Of a DNA stretch of 10,054 bases, positions 1 to 6,903 are shown one piece after another. Location: the NCBI GenBank assembly GCA_946007445.1, contig CAMGAL010000054.1:1-10054 (forward strand), written 5' to 3'. Positions within the stretch are counted from its first letter, which is position 1; each line of letters begins with the position of its first letter. The notes beneath the pieces are model-generated. The model searched no databases. It was not told where the DNA came from and saw nothing but the letters and a program-made list of their open reading frames with translations. The translations under genes were made by a program, and so were the position numbers. The stretch comes from an uncultured Mediterranea sp. Its GTDB lineage: Bacteria > Bacteroidota > Bacteroidia > Bacteroidales > Bacteroidaceae.

Positions 1-237
1 TATGACGCTCATGGTGCGGCGGCCGTTGACTGCATGATTGTCCACGATGATGTCTTCGCTTACGATTCCGCCCCACACATGGCCCCAGCCACGCTCGGGA
101 TTGCCTCCTTCCAGCGATTTGTTGGCCATGGTGGAGTCGCCTATCATGAAGATGGTGACAGGAGCCTTGTCGGCCTTGAAGGCGGAGAACAGCAGCAGGC
201 CGAGCAAAAGGAAAGCGAAGTGAAAAGTACGTTTCAT
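1..237 (-). CDS. Rhamnogalacturonan acetylesterase (SGNH/GDSL hydrolase, CE12-like), N-terminal part only
   Basis: Seen: 79 residues starting at an ATG at 237 and running off the left edge. The N-terminus has a basic start (MKR) and a long hydrophobic stretch (about residues 6-20), which reads as a signal peptide. The catalytic block I motif of SGNH hydrolases follows as IGDSTMA (Ser35 the expected nucleophile), and an NHAVNGR segment (residues 67-73) supplies the usual downstream Gly/Asn block. Known: this combination is typical of CE12 esterases that remove acetyl groups from rhamnogalacturonan or other pectic polymers outside the cytoplasm. Context: it lies 44 bases downstream of the GH105-CE8 gene on the same strand, so the two are probably co-transcribed and act on the same polymer. 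The C-terminal Asp/His catalytic block is outside the window, so completeness and exact substrate cannot be judged. A plain SGNH esterase of other specificity is the main alternative. Confidence 0.85.
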   Translation of the reverse strand, partial: MKRTFHFAFLLLGLLLFSAFKADKAPVTIFMIGDSTMANKSLEGGNPERGWGHVWGGIVSEDIIVDNHAVNGRRTMSVI

Positions 238-281
238 AGGTATCGTTATTTATATGATTGTACACGAGGAAAAAAGATTTT

Positions 282-2402
282 CTACGGGAGGGGGTTCCAA
301 TCGCCGAACAGGTAGCGGAGGTCGGTCAGCTGCTCAGCCTGCTGGCGGGTGAGGCTCCGGGTCCACTTCACGCGGCCCTTGGCGTTGGCGCCTTTGCCTG
401 TGCTTCCCCACTCGCCATAGCGGGCGGTCTGCTCGTTGGCAGGATTGCGCCAGTTGTCCCAACCTGCGGGCAGGATGTGGCTGTCCATCTGGCAGTTGAT
501 GTAGTAGGTGGCGGCATAGGGACGCCACGGACGGCCCAGATAGACCTGGTCGACGCCTTCGGCAGCACGCAGGGTGCAACGGTCGAGGACATAGCCCACC
601 TCTATCTCCTTGGGGGTGCTGGCGGCGGTGATGTAGGAGTTGCGCTTGCTCAGGATGTCGCACTCGCGGAAGAGGGCGGTGGAGGGGCCGAAGATGAAGT
701 CGGTCGTACCCTCGATGTAGCAGTTCAGGAAGCAGAGGCGGGTGCCCGCCATGCCGGTGTAGATGGTGTCTTGATTGCCGAGGAAGCGGCAGTTGATGAA
801 GAGCAGGCGGTCGCCTTCGGTGTGGAGCGCCACAGCCTGGCCCAGCTGGGCGGCATTGTTTTCGATGGTGAGGTTGCGGAAGGTGATGTGGTTGCCCTCC
901 ACCTTGAGGGTGTAGGTGCGGAAGGTGCCCATGCGGTCAATGTTGGCATGGTCGTCGTAGGTGATGATGGTCTGCTCCTTGTCCTCGCCGATGAACTCCA
1001 CATTCTGTATCCAGGAGGGGACGATGACCTTCTCCTTATAGACTCCCTTCTTGACGAGCACCGTCACCGTATAGTCCATGCAGCAGCGGATGCCCTCCAT
1101 GGCCTCGGTCAAGGTGCGGTAGTCGCCCGTGCCGTCGCGCGAGACTACCAGCGTGTCCTTGTAGCTGAAGGCGGCCTTCTCCAAGGTGAGCGAGAGCTCT
1201 TTGACCTTCTGCAGCTCCTCCCACTCCAGGCAGGCCAGGATGAAGGGACCGATGGCCTTGGGGTCGTTGTCGCGGATGGTCTCGTGGATGTAGTAGTCGT
1301 AGTCGCCCGAGCGGTAGTTCTTGCCACCCAAGCCGGCCACGGCACAGCAGTCGCTGATGCTCACCACGCCATTCGCATCCTCCTTGATGAACCGGCGCAG
1401 GTAGCCTAAGTAGCCCTTGACCGCCACCTGGAGGTAGGACTTGTCGAGGTAGCCCTTGCGCACGGCCTTGAAGAGGGTGTAGATGAACATGGCCGAGCAG
1501 GTGGATTCCAGGTAGTTGCCCTCGTCGCCACTGCGGTCCATCACCTGGTACCACTGGCCGCTGGTGGGGTCTTGGAGCCGCTTGAGCTGCTTGGCGATGT
1601 TGCGCAGGATGACAATCATCGAGTCGCGTCCGGCCTGCTGGGCGGGGATGAAGTCGAGGTCGTCGACAATGGCCATGGCATACCAGCCCAAGGCACGTCC
1701 CCAGCAGTGCTGCGACTGCCCCGTCTGGGGGTCAGCCCAGCGCTCCTTGCGGCTCACGTCGCAAGCGTGGCGATAGAGTCCGTTGGAGGGGTCGTAGGTG
1801 TGGCGGGCGGCCATCAGCACCTGGTTCACCACGTCGGCATAGTCCTGTGGGCGGTTGTTGCGGTAGGCATACTCGGCGTAGAAGGGGGTGCCCATGTAGA
1901 CACCGTCGAGCCATACCTGGTTGGGATAGACCTTCTTGTGCCAGAAGCCTCCGTCGGCATTGCGCGGATGGTCGTCCAGCTGGCTGCGCATCAGGTCGAG
2001 CGCCTTGCGGTACTTCTCGTCCTGCTCCTGCTCGTAGATGCGGAAGATGAACTTGCCGGAGTTGACGCGGTCGAGGCTGAACTCCTCCCGCTTGTACATC
2101 TTGATGGTGCCGTCGGCGTTGACCATCGTGTCGGCATAGGCCAAGGCATAGTCGTAAATGCGACGGTCGCCGTAGCGGTCGTAGACGGCCAGCATGGCAC
2201 CCAGCTCCAGGCCGTGGCAGTAGTCCCACTTGAGCCGAGGCTGGAAGTCGAGCTGCCACGACTCGGGACATCGGATCATCTCCGACTCCACCAGCCGCAC
2301 GGAGAGGGGTTTATCACGATTGACTTTCTGGGCATGGCCTCCCACACCGGGAGTGAGGAGTGCCGCAATGAACATAAGTTGACAAAAGATGTGTTTTCTC
2401 AT
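282..2402 (-). CDS. Bifunctional GH105 unsaturated rhamnogalacturonyl hydrolase / CE8 pectin methylesterase, secreted
   Basis: Seen: 706 residues. The ATG at 2402 is chosen because it begins a clean signal peptide (MRKHIF then a hydrophobic core, ending near GGHAQ); an in-frame ATG at 2459 would only add a non-secretory extension. Residues about 30-400 form a GH105 (YteR-like) alpha-barrel: VWLDGVYM with the candidate catalytic Asp166, and HCWGRALGW at 232-240. Residues about 415-706 form a CE8 pectinesterase: GQAVAL (Gln522), GNQDT (Gln544, Asp545), TDFIFG (Asp568) and LGRPW (Arg624, Trp626), the complete catalytic set. Known: GH105 cleaves the unsaturated uronic acid from the ends of lyase products, and CE8 de-methylesterifies homogalacturonan. 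Inference: one secreted protein couples ester removal with trimming of unsaturated ends. It is first in the minus-strand pectin operon, ahead of the CE12 gene. Both domains look intact, with no frameshift. Confidence in both domains is high; the exact oligosaccharide is unknown. Confidence 0.95.
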   Translation of the reverse strand: MRKHIFCQLMFIAALLTPGVGGHAQKVNRDKPLSVRLVESEMIRCPESWQLDFQPRLKWDYCHGLELGAMLAVYDRYGDRRIYDYALAYADTMVNADGTIKMYKREEFSLDRVNSGKFIFRIYEQEQDEKYRKALDLMRSQLDDHPRNADGGFWHKKVYPNQVWLDGVYMGTPFYAEYAYRNNRPQDYADVVNQVLMAARHTYDPSNGLYRHACDVSRKERWADPQTGQSQHCWGRALGWYAMAIVDDLDFIPAQQAGRDSMIVILRNIAKQLKRLQDPTSGQWYQVMDRSGDEGNYLESTCSAMFIYTLFKAVRKGYLDKSYLQVAVKGYLGYLRRFIKEDANGVVSISDCCAVAGLGGKNYRSGDYDYYIHETIRDNDPKAIGPFILACLEWEELQKVKELSLTLEKAAFSYKDTLVVSRDGTGDYRTLTEAMEGIRCCMDYTVTVLVKKGVYKEKVIVPSWIQNVEFIGEDKEQTIITYDDHANIDRMGTFRTYTLKVEGNHITFRNLTIENNAAQLGQAVALHTEGDRLLFINCRFLGNQDTIYTGMAGTRLCFLNCYIEGTTDFIFGPSTALFRECDILSKRNSYITAASTPKEIEVGYVLDRCTLRAAEGVDQVYLGRPWRPYAATYYINCQMDSHILPAGWDNWRNPANEQTARYGEWGSTGKGANAKGRVKWTRSLTRQQAEQLTDLRYLFGDWNPLP

Positions 2403-2447
2403 GAATGTTTTTATTAGGGGTAAGAGTTGTCCTTTTGATTCAGCACA

Positions 2448-2455
2448 CAAAGTTA
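2448..2455 (-). promoter_or_regulatory. Bacteroidetes -7 box for the GH105-CE8/CE12 operon
   Basis: On the minus strand this reads TAACTTTG, an exact match to the Bacteroidetes -7 consensus TAnnTTTG, and it sits 45 bases upstream of the GH105-CE8 start. No good TTTG is visible at the expected -33 distance, so this may be an activator-dependent promoter. The transcript would start near 2441-2444. Confidence 0.55.
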
Positions 2456-2544
2456 TCACTTTATTTCCATTTCAGAGTGTAGTTTTTGAGGAAATAGAGT
2501 GTATTATTTGTGTTTCGTGTGCGAAAACAGCATTTCGGGGTGGC

Positions 2545-2555
2545 TGAAACGTTCA
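2545..2555. promoter_or_regulatory. Operator-like palindrome in the divergent pectin spacer (tentative)
   Basis: TGAAACGTTCA is a TGAA-3-TTCA inverted repeat centred about midway between the two divergent promoters. A second small hairpin-like element (TTTCG, four bases, CGAAA, roughly 2513-2526) lies just to its left. Palindromes with a central CG are common for LacI-type regulators, but no regulator gene is present in the window and short palindromes arise by chance, so this is a weak call. The rest of the spacer is AT-rich, with a run of T at 2572-2580. Confidence 0.2.
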
Positions 2556-2601
2556 AAAACCCTCAAATATGTTTTTTTTTCTAAGAAATCTGACTTTGCT
2601 A

Positions 2602-2632
2602 TTTGATTAGTTGAGAAAAGAGTTTAATTTTG
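2602..2632 (+). promoter_or_regulatory. Bacteroidetes promoter for the IIC permease-kduI-MFS operon
   Basis: TTTG at 2602-2605 (-33 box) and TAATTTTG at 2625-2632 (-7 box, consensus TAnnTTTG) are separated by 19 bases, the usual spacing for the main Bacteroidetes sigma factor. Transcription would start near 2638, leaving a leader of about 55 bases before the ATG at 2695. The leader is A-rich close to the start codon (AATCAAAAACATAAAAGT) and has no Shine-Dalgarno site, as is normal in this phylum. Confidence 0.7.
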
Positions 2633-2694
2633 AGCCGAGTTTAGTCTGATACGATCCTGAAAAACGACAATTAAGTAATCAAAAACATAAAAGT

Positions 2695-4089
2695 ATGGAA
2701 CAAGTATTCGGTTATATCATCGGGCTGGGAGCCGCAGTGATGATGCCTATTATCTTTACAATTTTAGGCGTGTGTATTGGTATCAAATTCAGCAAGGCAC
2801 TCAAGAGCGGCCTGCTCGTGGGTGTCGGTTTCGTAGGCCTGTCGGTCGTGACGGCTCTGCTGACCAGCAGCTTAGGACCGGCCTTGAGTGACGTTGTCCG
2901 CATCTATGGCTTGCAGCTGAAGGTCTTCGACATGGGCTGGCCTGCCGCAGCCGCCGTGGCTTACAACACCTCGGTGGGTGCCTTCATCATCCCCGTCTGC
3001 CTGGGCGTGAACATCCTGATGCTGCTCACCAAGACCACGCGTACGGTCAACATCGACCTGTGGAACTACTGGCACTTCGCCTTCATCGGTGCGGTGGTCT
3101 ACTTTGCCAGCGACAGCATCCTGTGGGGCTTCTTCGCCGCCATCGTCTGCTACATCATCACCTTGATCATGGCCGACTATACCGCCGACAAGTTCCAGGG
3201 CTTCTACGACAAGATGGAGGGCATCTCCATCCCGCAGCCCTTCTGCGCCGGATTCGTGCCTTTTGCCCTTGTTATAAATAAGGTGTTAGACATGATTCCC
3301 GGCTTCGACAAGCTCAATATCGACGCCGAGGGCATGAAGAAGAAGTTCGGCCTGCTGGGCGAACCCCTCTTCCTGGGTATTCTGGTAGGTTGCGGCATTG
3401 GTGCCCTGGCCTGCGAGGGCAGTGCCCAGCTGGTGGAGAAGATTCCCAATATCCTGGGTCTGGGCATCAAGATGGGTGCCGTGATGGAGCTGATTCCCCG
3501 CATCACGAGCCTCTTCATCGAGGGTCTGAAGCCCATATCCGACGCCACACGCGAGCTCATTGCCCGCAAGTTCAAGGGGGCTGCCGGCCTGAACATCGGC
3601 ATGAGCCCTGCCTTGGTCATCGGCCACCCCGCCACGCTGGTAGTCTCTCTGCTGCTCATTCCCGTCACCTTGCTGCTGGCCGTCCTGCTGCCCGGCAACG
3701 AGTTCCTGCCGCTGGCTTCGCTGGCCGGCATGTTCTACCTCTTCCCGCTGGTGCTCCCCATCACGAAGGGTAATGTACTGAAGACCTTCATCGTAGGTCT
3801 CGTAGTGATGGTCATCGGCCTCTACTTTGTGACCGACCTGGCCCCCTACTTCACGCAGGCCGCCCACGATGCCTACGAGGTGACCGTAGCCAAAGGAAGC
3901 CCCGACGGTGCACTGAAGATTCCCGAAGGCTTCGAAGGTGGTGCGCTCGACTTCGCCTCCAGTCCCTTTGCCTGGGTACTGTTCCACATGACCCACTCGT
4001 TCAAGTGGATAGGTGCCGGCATCCTGGTCATCATCACCCTCTTCCTCATGGTGCTCAACAGACGCGCCATTACGAAGGCGAAAAACTAA
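2695..4089 (+). CDS. PTS galactitol-type permease, EIIC component (GatC family), without IIA/IIB partners
   Basis: Seen: 464 residues, strongly hydrophobic with roughly ten membrane segments. Family landmarks in order: GYIIGLGAAVMMPI at the N-terminus, DMGWP (79-83), NIDLWNYWH (119-127), FGLLGEP (218-224, the GEP motif of this family), ALVIGHPA (306-313) and LPGNEFLP (332-339). Length is close to E. coli GatC. Known: GatC is the membrane channel of a phosphotransferase system that phosphorylates galactitol through separate IIA and IIB proteins. Context: first gene of the plus-strand operon, followed by kduI and an MFS hexuronate transporter. No gatA, gatB, EI or HPr gene is near. Inference: here it probably moves a uronate or keto-deoxyuronate, possibly without phosphorylation; galactitol is unlikely. 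Family assignment is firm, substrate is not. The last codons run into a tandem repeat that occupies the following spacer. Confidence 0.88.
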   Translation: MEQVFGYIIGLGAAVMMPIIFTILGVCIGIKFSKALKSGLLVGVGFVGLSVVTALLTSSLGPALSDVVRIYGLQLKVFDMGWPAAAAVAYNTSVGAFIIPVCLGVNILMLLTKTTRTVNIDLWNYWHFAFIGAVVYFASDSILWGFFAAIVCYIITLIMADYTADKFQGFYDKMEGISIPQPFCAGFVPFALVINKVLDMIPGFDKLNIDAEGMKKKFGLLGEPLFLGILVGCGIGALACEGSAQLVEKIPNILGLGIKMGAVMELIPRITSLFIEGLKPISDATRELIARKFKGAAGLNIGMSPALVIGHPATLVVSLLLIPVTLLLAVLLPGNEFLPLASLAGMFYLFPLVLPITKGNVLKTFIVGLVVMVIGLYFVTDLAPYFTQAAHDAYEVTVAKGSPDGALKIPEGFEGGALDFASSPFAWVLFHMTHSFKWIGAGILVIITLFLMVLNRRAITKAKN

Positions 4090-4142
4090 AAAACTCATAA
4101 ACTAAAAAACTCATAAACTAAAAAACTCATAAACTAAAAAAC
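4084..4142 (+). repeat. 16-base tandem repeat filling the IIC permease-kduI spacer
   Basis: The unit AACTAAAAAACTCATA occurs three times without mismatch (4084-4099, 4100-4115, 4116-4131) followed by a partial fourth copy (4132-4142). The first copy contains the last Asn codon and the TAA stop of the permease gene, and the array ends 3 bases before the kduI ATG. A single diverged copy (AACTCATTAACTGAA, 5118-5132) lies in the next spacer, before the MFS gene. The array looks capable of changing copy number by slippage. Confidence 0.9.
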
Positions 4143-4145
4143 GAT

Positions 4146-5093
4146 ATGAAAAGATTAGCTATTGCATTGCTGATGGGTACAGCAGCCTTCGCGGCACATG
4201 CCCAAATGAACTACACCGTACAGACCGCTTGTCATCCGCTGGATGTGAAGCACTACGACACCGACCGCCTGCGCAGCGCCTTCATGATGGAGAAGGTGAT
4301 GGCTCCCGACGAAATCAACATCACCTACACCCTCTACGACCGCCTCATCTACGGCGGCGTGATGCCCGTTCAGAAGGAGCTGAAGCTGGAGACCTTCCGC
4401 GAACTGGGTCCCGAGATCACCTACTTCCTGGAGCGTCGCGAGCTGGGTGTCATCAACGTGGGTGGCGACGGCGTAGTGACGGTAGACGGCAAGGCCTATC
4501 CCATGAAATTCAAAGAGGGCCTCTATGTAGGCTGCGGCAACAAGGAGGTCTCCTTCAAGAGCAACGACCCGCAGAACCCTGCCAAGTTCTACATCAACTC
4601 TACTCCGGCCTATAAGCCTTATGTGACGCAACTCATCACCACCGACAAGAAGGCCGACCCCAAGAAGTATGCCATCGCCCAGAGCGACCGCTACGGCAAG
4701 ATGGAGGACAGCAACGACCGCGTGGTCAATCAGCTCATTGTCAATCCCGTGCTGAGCAAGGTGAAAGGTGGCGGTACCAACCAACTGCAGATGGGTCTCA
4801 CCGAGCTGAAGCCCGGCTCTGTATGGAACACCATGCCTGCCCACACCCATACCCGCCGTATGGAGGCTTACTTCTACTTCAATGTGCCCGAAGGCAACGC
4901 CATCTGCCACCTCATGGGTGAACCTCAGGAGGAGCGCCTCGTATGGCTGCACAACGCGCAGGCCATCACCTCGCCCGAGTGGAGCATCCACGCCGCTGCA
5001 GGGACCAGCAACTACATGTTCATCTGGGGCATGGGTGGTGAGAACCTGAAGTACTCCGACAAGGACGAAATCAAATACACCGACATGCGATAA
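4146..5093 (+). CDS. kduI: 5-keto-4-deoxyuronate isomerase KduI with an N-terminal signal peptide
   Basis: Seen: 315 residues. The first 20 form a textbook signal peptide ([11 protein letters not shown]..., ending AHA before Gln20); the KduI homology starts at MNYTVQ. The cupin metal site is intact: His233, His235 and Glu240 in [10 protein letters not shown], and His282 in EWSIHAAAG. Other family landmarks are [19 protein letters not shown] (93-107) and [10 protein letters not shown] (292-301). Known: KduI converts 5-keto-4-deoxyuronate (from unsaturated galacturonate or glucuronate) to 3-deoxy-D-glycero-2,5-hexodiulosonate, and is normally a cytoplasmic protein of about 280 residues. Inference: this copy is exported, so the isomerisation would happen in the periplasm before uptake by the neighbouring transporters. 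An internal ATG at 4206 would give a leaderless enzyme, but the upstream codons are clearly coding and hydrophobic. Middle gene of the operon, 56 bases after the permease and 49 before the MFS gene. A KduD partner is not in the window. Confidence 0.95.
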   Translation: MKRLAIALLMGTAAFAAHAQMNYTVQTACHPLDVKHYDTDRLRSAFMMEKVMAPDEINITYTLYDRLIYGGVMPVQKELKLETFRELGPEITYFLERRELGVINVGGDGVVTVDGKAYPMKFKEGLYVGCGNKEVSFKSNDPQNPAKFYINSTPAYKPYVTQLITTDKKADPKKYAIAQSDRYGKMEDSNDRVVNQLIVNPVLSKVKGGGTNQLQMGLTELKPGSVWNTMPAHTHTRRMEAYFYFNVPEGNAICHLMGEPQEERLVWLHNAQAITSPEWSIHAAAGTSNYMFIWGMGGENLKYSDKDEIKYTDMR

Positions 5094-5142
5094 GACTCTC
5101 AGACAAGCTCAATCATCAACTCATTAACTGAACAATATCCCC

Positions 5143-6606
5143 ATGAGCAACACTCAAGCCAACAAGATGACCAACTATCGTTGGATCATTTGTGCCATGC
5201 TGTTCTTTGCTACGACAGTCAACTACATGGACCGCCAGGTGCTTTCACTCACCTGGAAAGATTTCATCGCTCCCGAATTCCACTGGACCGATACCCACTA
5301 TGGTAACATCACGGCAATCTTCTCCATTGTCTATGCCATTGCCAACCTCTTCGCCGGACGCTTCGTCGACTGGATGGGCACCAAGAAGGGCTACATGTGG
5401 TCTATCTTCATCTGGTCGTTGGGAGCCTGCCTGCACGCAGTCTGCGGTTGGGCCACCGAACATACCGTCGGCATCCACGATGTCAACGAGATGATTTCGG
5501 CCACCGGTGCCGTAGCCTCCACGATTGCCATCACGAGCGTCTACTACTTCATAGCCGCCCGCATCGTGCTGGGTGTCGGCGAGGCCGGCAACTTCCCCGC
5601 TGCCATCAAGGTGACGGCCGAGTACTTCCCCAAGAAGGACCGCGCCTTCTCCACCTCCATCTTCAACGCCGGCTCTACGGTAGGTGCCCTGGTGGCTCCT
5701 ATCTCTATTCCGCCTTTGGCACGCTACTTCCAGAGCATCGGCATCGGCAACGGTTGGGAGATGGCCTTCATCGTCATCGGTGCTTTGGGCTTCGTATGGA
5801 TGGGTCTGTGGATGTTCATCTACAAGCGTCCGGCCGAGAACTCGCATGTCAATGCCGCCGAGCTGGCCTACATCCAGCAGGATAAGGAAGAAGAGGAGAA
5901 AGAAGCTCCTGCCGCTCCCGAAGTCGAGGAGAAGAAGCTCACCTTCCTGCAGTGCTTCCGCTATCGCCAGACGTGGGCTGTGGCTTTCGGCAAGTTCATG
6001 ACCGACGGCGTATGGTGGTTCTTCCTCTTCTGGACACCCGCCTACATCTCCGACGTGTATCACCTGCCTTCGGATAGCGGCACGGCCCAGATGCTCATCT
6101 TCGTGCTCTATGCCATCACGATACTCTCTATCTATGGCGGCAAGCTGCCCACCATCATCATCAACCGCACCGGCAAGAACCCCTATGCAGCGCGTATGCA
6201 GGCCATGCTCATCTTTGCCCTCTTCCCGCTGCTGGCACTCTTTGCACAGCCGTTGGGCCAGTTCTCCTACTGGTACCCCATCATCATCATCGGTATAGCA
6301 GGTGCCGCCCACCAGTCATGGTCGGCCAACATCTACTCCGTGGTCGGTGACATGTTCCCCAACAGCGCCATCGCCACCATCATCGGCATCGGTGGTATGG
6401 CCGGCGGTATCGGCTCGTTCATCATCAACAAGTGTTCGGGTGTGCTGTTTGACTATGCGGGCAACACTGGTATGCAGTTCATGGGCTTCGAAGGCAAGGA
6501 AGCCGGCTACTTCATCATCTTCTGCATCTGTGCCGTGGCCTACCTCATCGGCTGGTGCATCATGAAGTTGCTCGTTCCGCGCTACAAGCGCATCATAGTT
6601 GAATAA
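5143..6606 (+). CDS. MFS hexuronate transporter (ExuT-like, anion:cation symporter family)
   Basis: Seen: 487 residues with the twelve-helix MFS pattern. Landmarks: NYMDRQVLSL (27-36) in the first helix, motif A as GRFVDWMGTKKG (72-83), RIVLGVGEAGNFPAAIK (140-156), and AAHQSWSANIYSVVGDMFP (388-406), all characteristic of the ExuT/GudP/DgoT group. A charged, Glu-rich cytoplasmic linker (about 245-265) joins the two halves. A segment at about 104-128 lengthens the loop between early helices. Known: this family imports hexuronates, aldarates and related sugar acids by proton symport. Context: last gene of the pectin operon, directly after kduI and followed by a terminator hairpin. Inference: it imports galacturonate, 5-keto-4-deoxyuronate or the KduI product; with KduI exported, the isomerised form is an attractive candidate. 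No promoter is evident in the 49-base gap before it. Confidence 0.9.
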   Translation: MSNTQANKMTNYRWIICAMLFFATTVNYMDRQVLSLTWKDFIAPEFHWTDTHYGNITAIFSIVYAIANLFAGRFVDWMGTKKGYMWSIFIWSLGACLHAVCGWATEHTVGIHDVNEMISATGAVASTIAITSVYYFIAARIVLGVGEAGNFPAAIKVTAEYFPKKDRAFSTSIFNAGSTVGALVAPISIPPLARYFQSIGIGNGWEMAFIVIGALGFVWMGLWMFIYKRPAENSHVNAAELAYIQQDKEEEEKEAPAAPEVEEKKLTFLQCFRYRQTWAVAFGKFMTDGVWWFFLFWTPAYISDVYHLPSDSGTAQMLIFVLYAITILSIYGGKLPTIIINRTGKNPYAARMQAMLIFALFPLLALFAQPLGQFSYWYPIIIIGIAGAAHQSWSANIYSVVGDMFPNSAIATIIGIGGMAGGIGSFIINKCSGVLFDYAGNTGMQFMGFEGKEAGYFIIFCICAVAYLIGWCIMKLLVPRYKRIIVE

Positions 6607-6626
6607 TTTTCCTACATGTATCAAGA

Positions 6627-6659
6627 CAGAGGGGCAGCTCCGCGGAGTATGCCCCTCTG
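6627..6659 (+). terminator. Hairpin terminator after the MFS gene
   Basis: CAGAGGGGCA (6627-6636) pairs perfectly with TGCCCCTCTG (6650-6659), and the loop contains a further self-complementary CTCCGCGGAG, so the stem can extend. It begins 20 bases after the MFS stop codon. The following sequence is pyrimidine-rich but not a pure T run, so efficiency is uncertain. Confidence 0.75.
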
Positions 6660-6696
6660 CTATTTCTTCCCTCCCTCCTACGAATCTTATTTTCTG

Positions 6697-6774
6697 CCCT
6701 CACACCCTCACTCTCTCTGTAATTCATTGTCTATATGCGAATTGAGGGTGAGGATATGGGTGAGAGTGTGAGGG
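6697..6774. repeat. Imperfect inverted repeat in the convergent spacer
   Basis: CCCTCACACCCTCACTC (6697-6713) is complementary to GGGTGAGAGTGTGAGGG (6758-6774) at 15 of 17 positions. Inside, AATTC (6721-6725) can pair with GAATT (6739-6743), and a third related block GAGGGTGAGG lies at 6744-6753. The element sits between the plus-strand terminator and the 3' end of adenine deaminase. It could act as a terminator or transcript-end structure for the minus strand, or be a dispersed intergenic repeat. The remainder of the 297-base spacer (6775-6903) shows no gene. Confidence 0.6.
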
Positions 6775-6903
6775 TTGTGCAAAGACAGCGGTGCTTACCC
6801 TACATTCTCCTTTCTCAGAATACCTGTTCCGTTAAGAGTTTCAGCTATCGAAACTCGACGGAGCAGACAGATGGTTTTCTTTCGTGTCTCGCACAAAGAC
6901 GGT

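Noticed and set aside
258..1409. Long plus-strand open frame of 383 codons opposite the CE8 and GH105 coding region
   Set aside because: Low-complexity Val/Ala/Gly-rich translation that is the antisense shadow of the GH105-CE8 gene, whose motifs are unmistakable.
1572..2417. Plus-strand open frame of 281 codons opposite the GH105 domain
   Set aside because: Antisense shadow produced by GC-rich third positions; no domain, leader or promoter.
5245..6312. Minus-strand open frame of 355 codons inside the MFS gene
   Set aside because: His/Asp/Gly-rich antisense product of the transporter; the sense frame has full MFS motifs.
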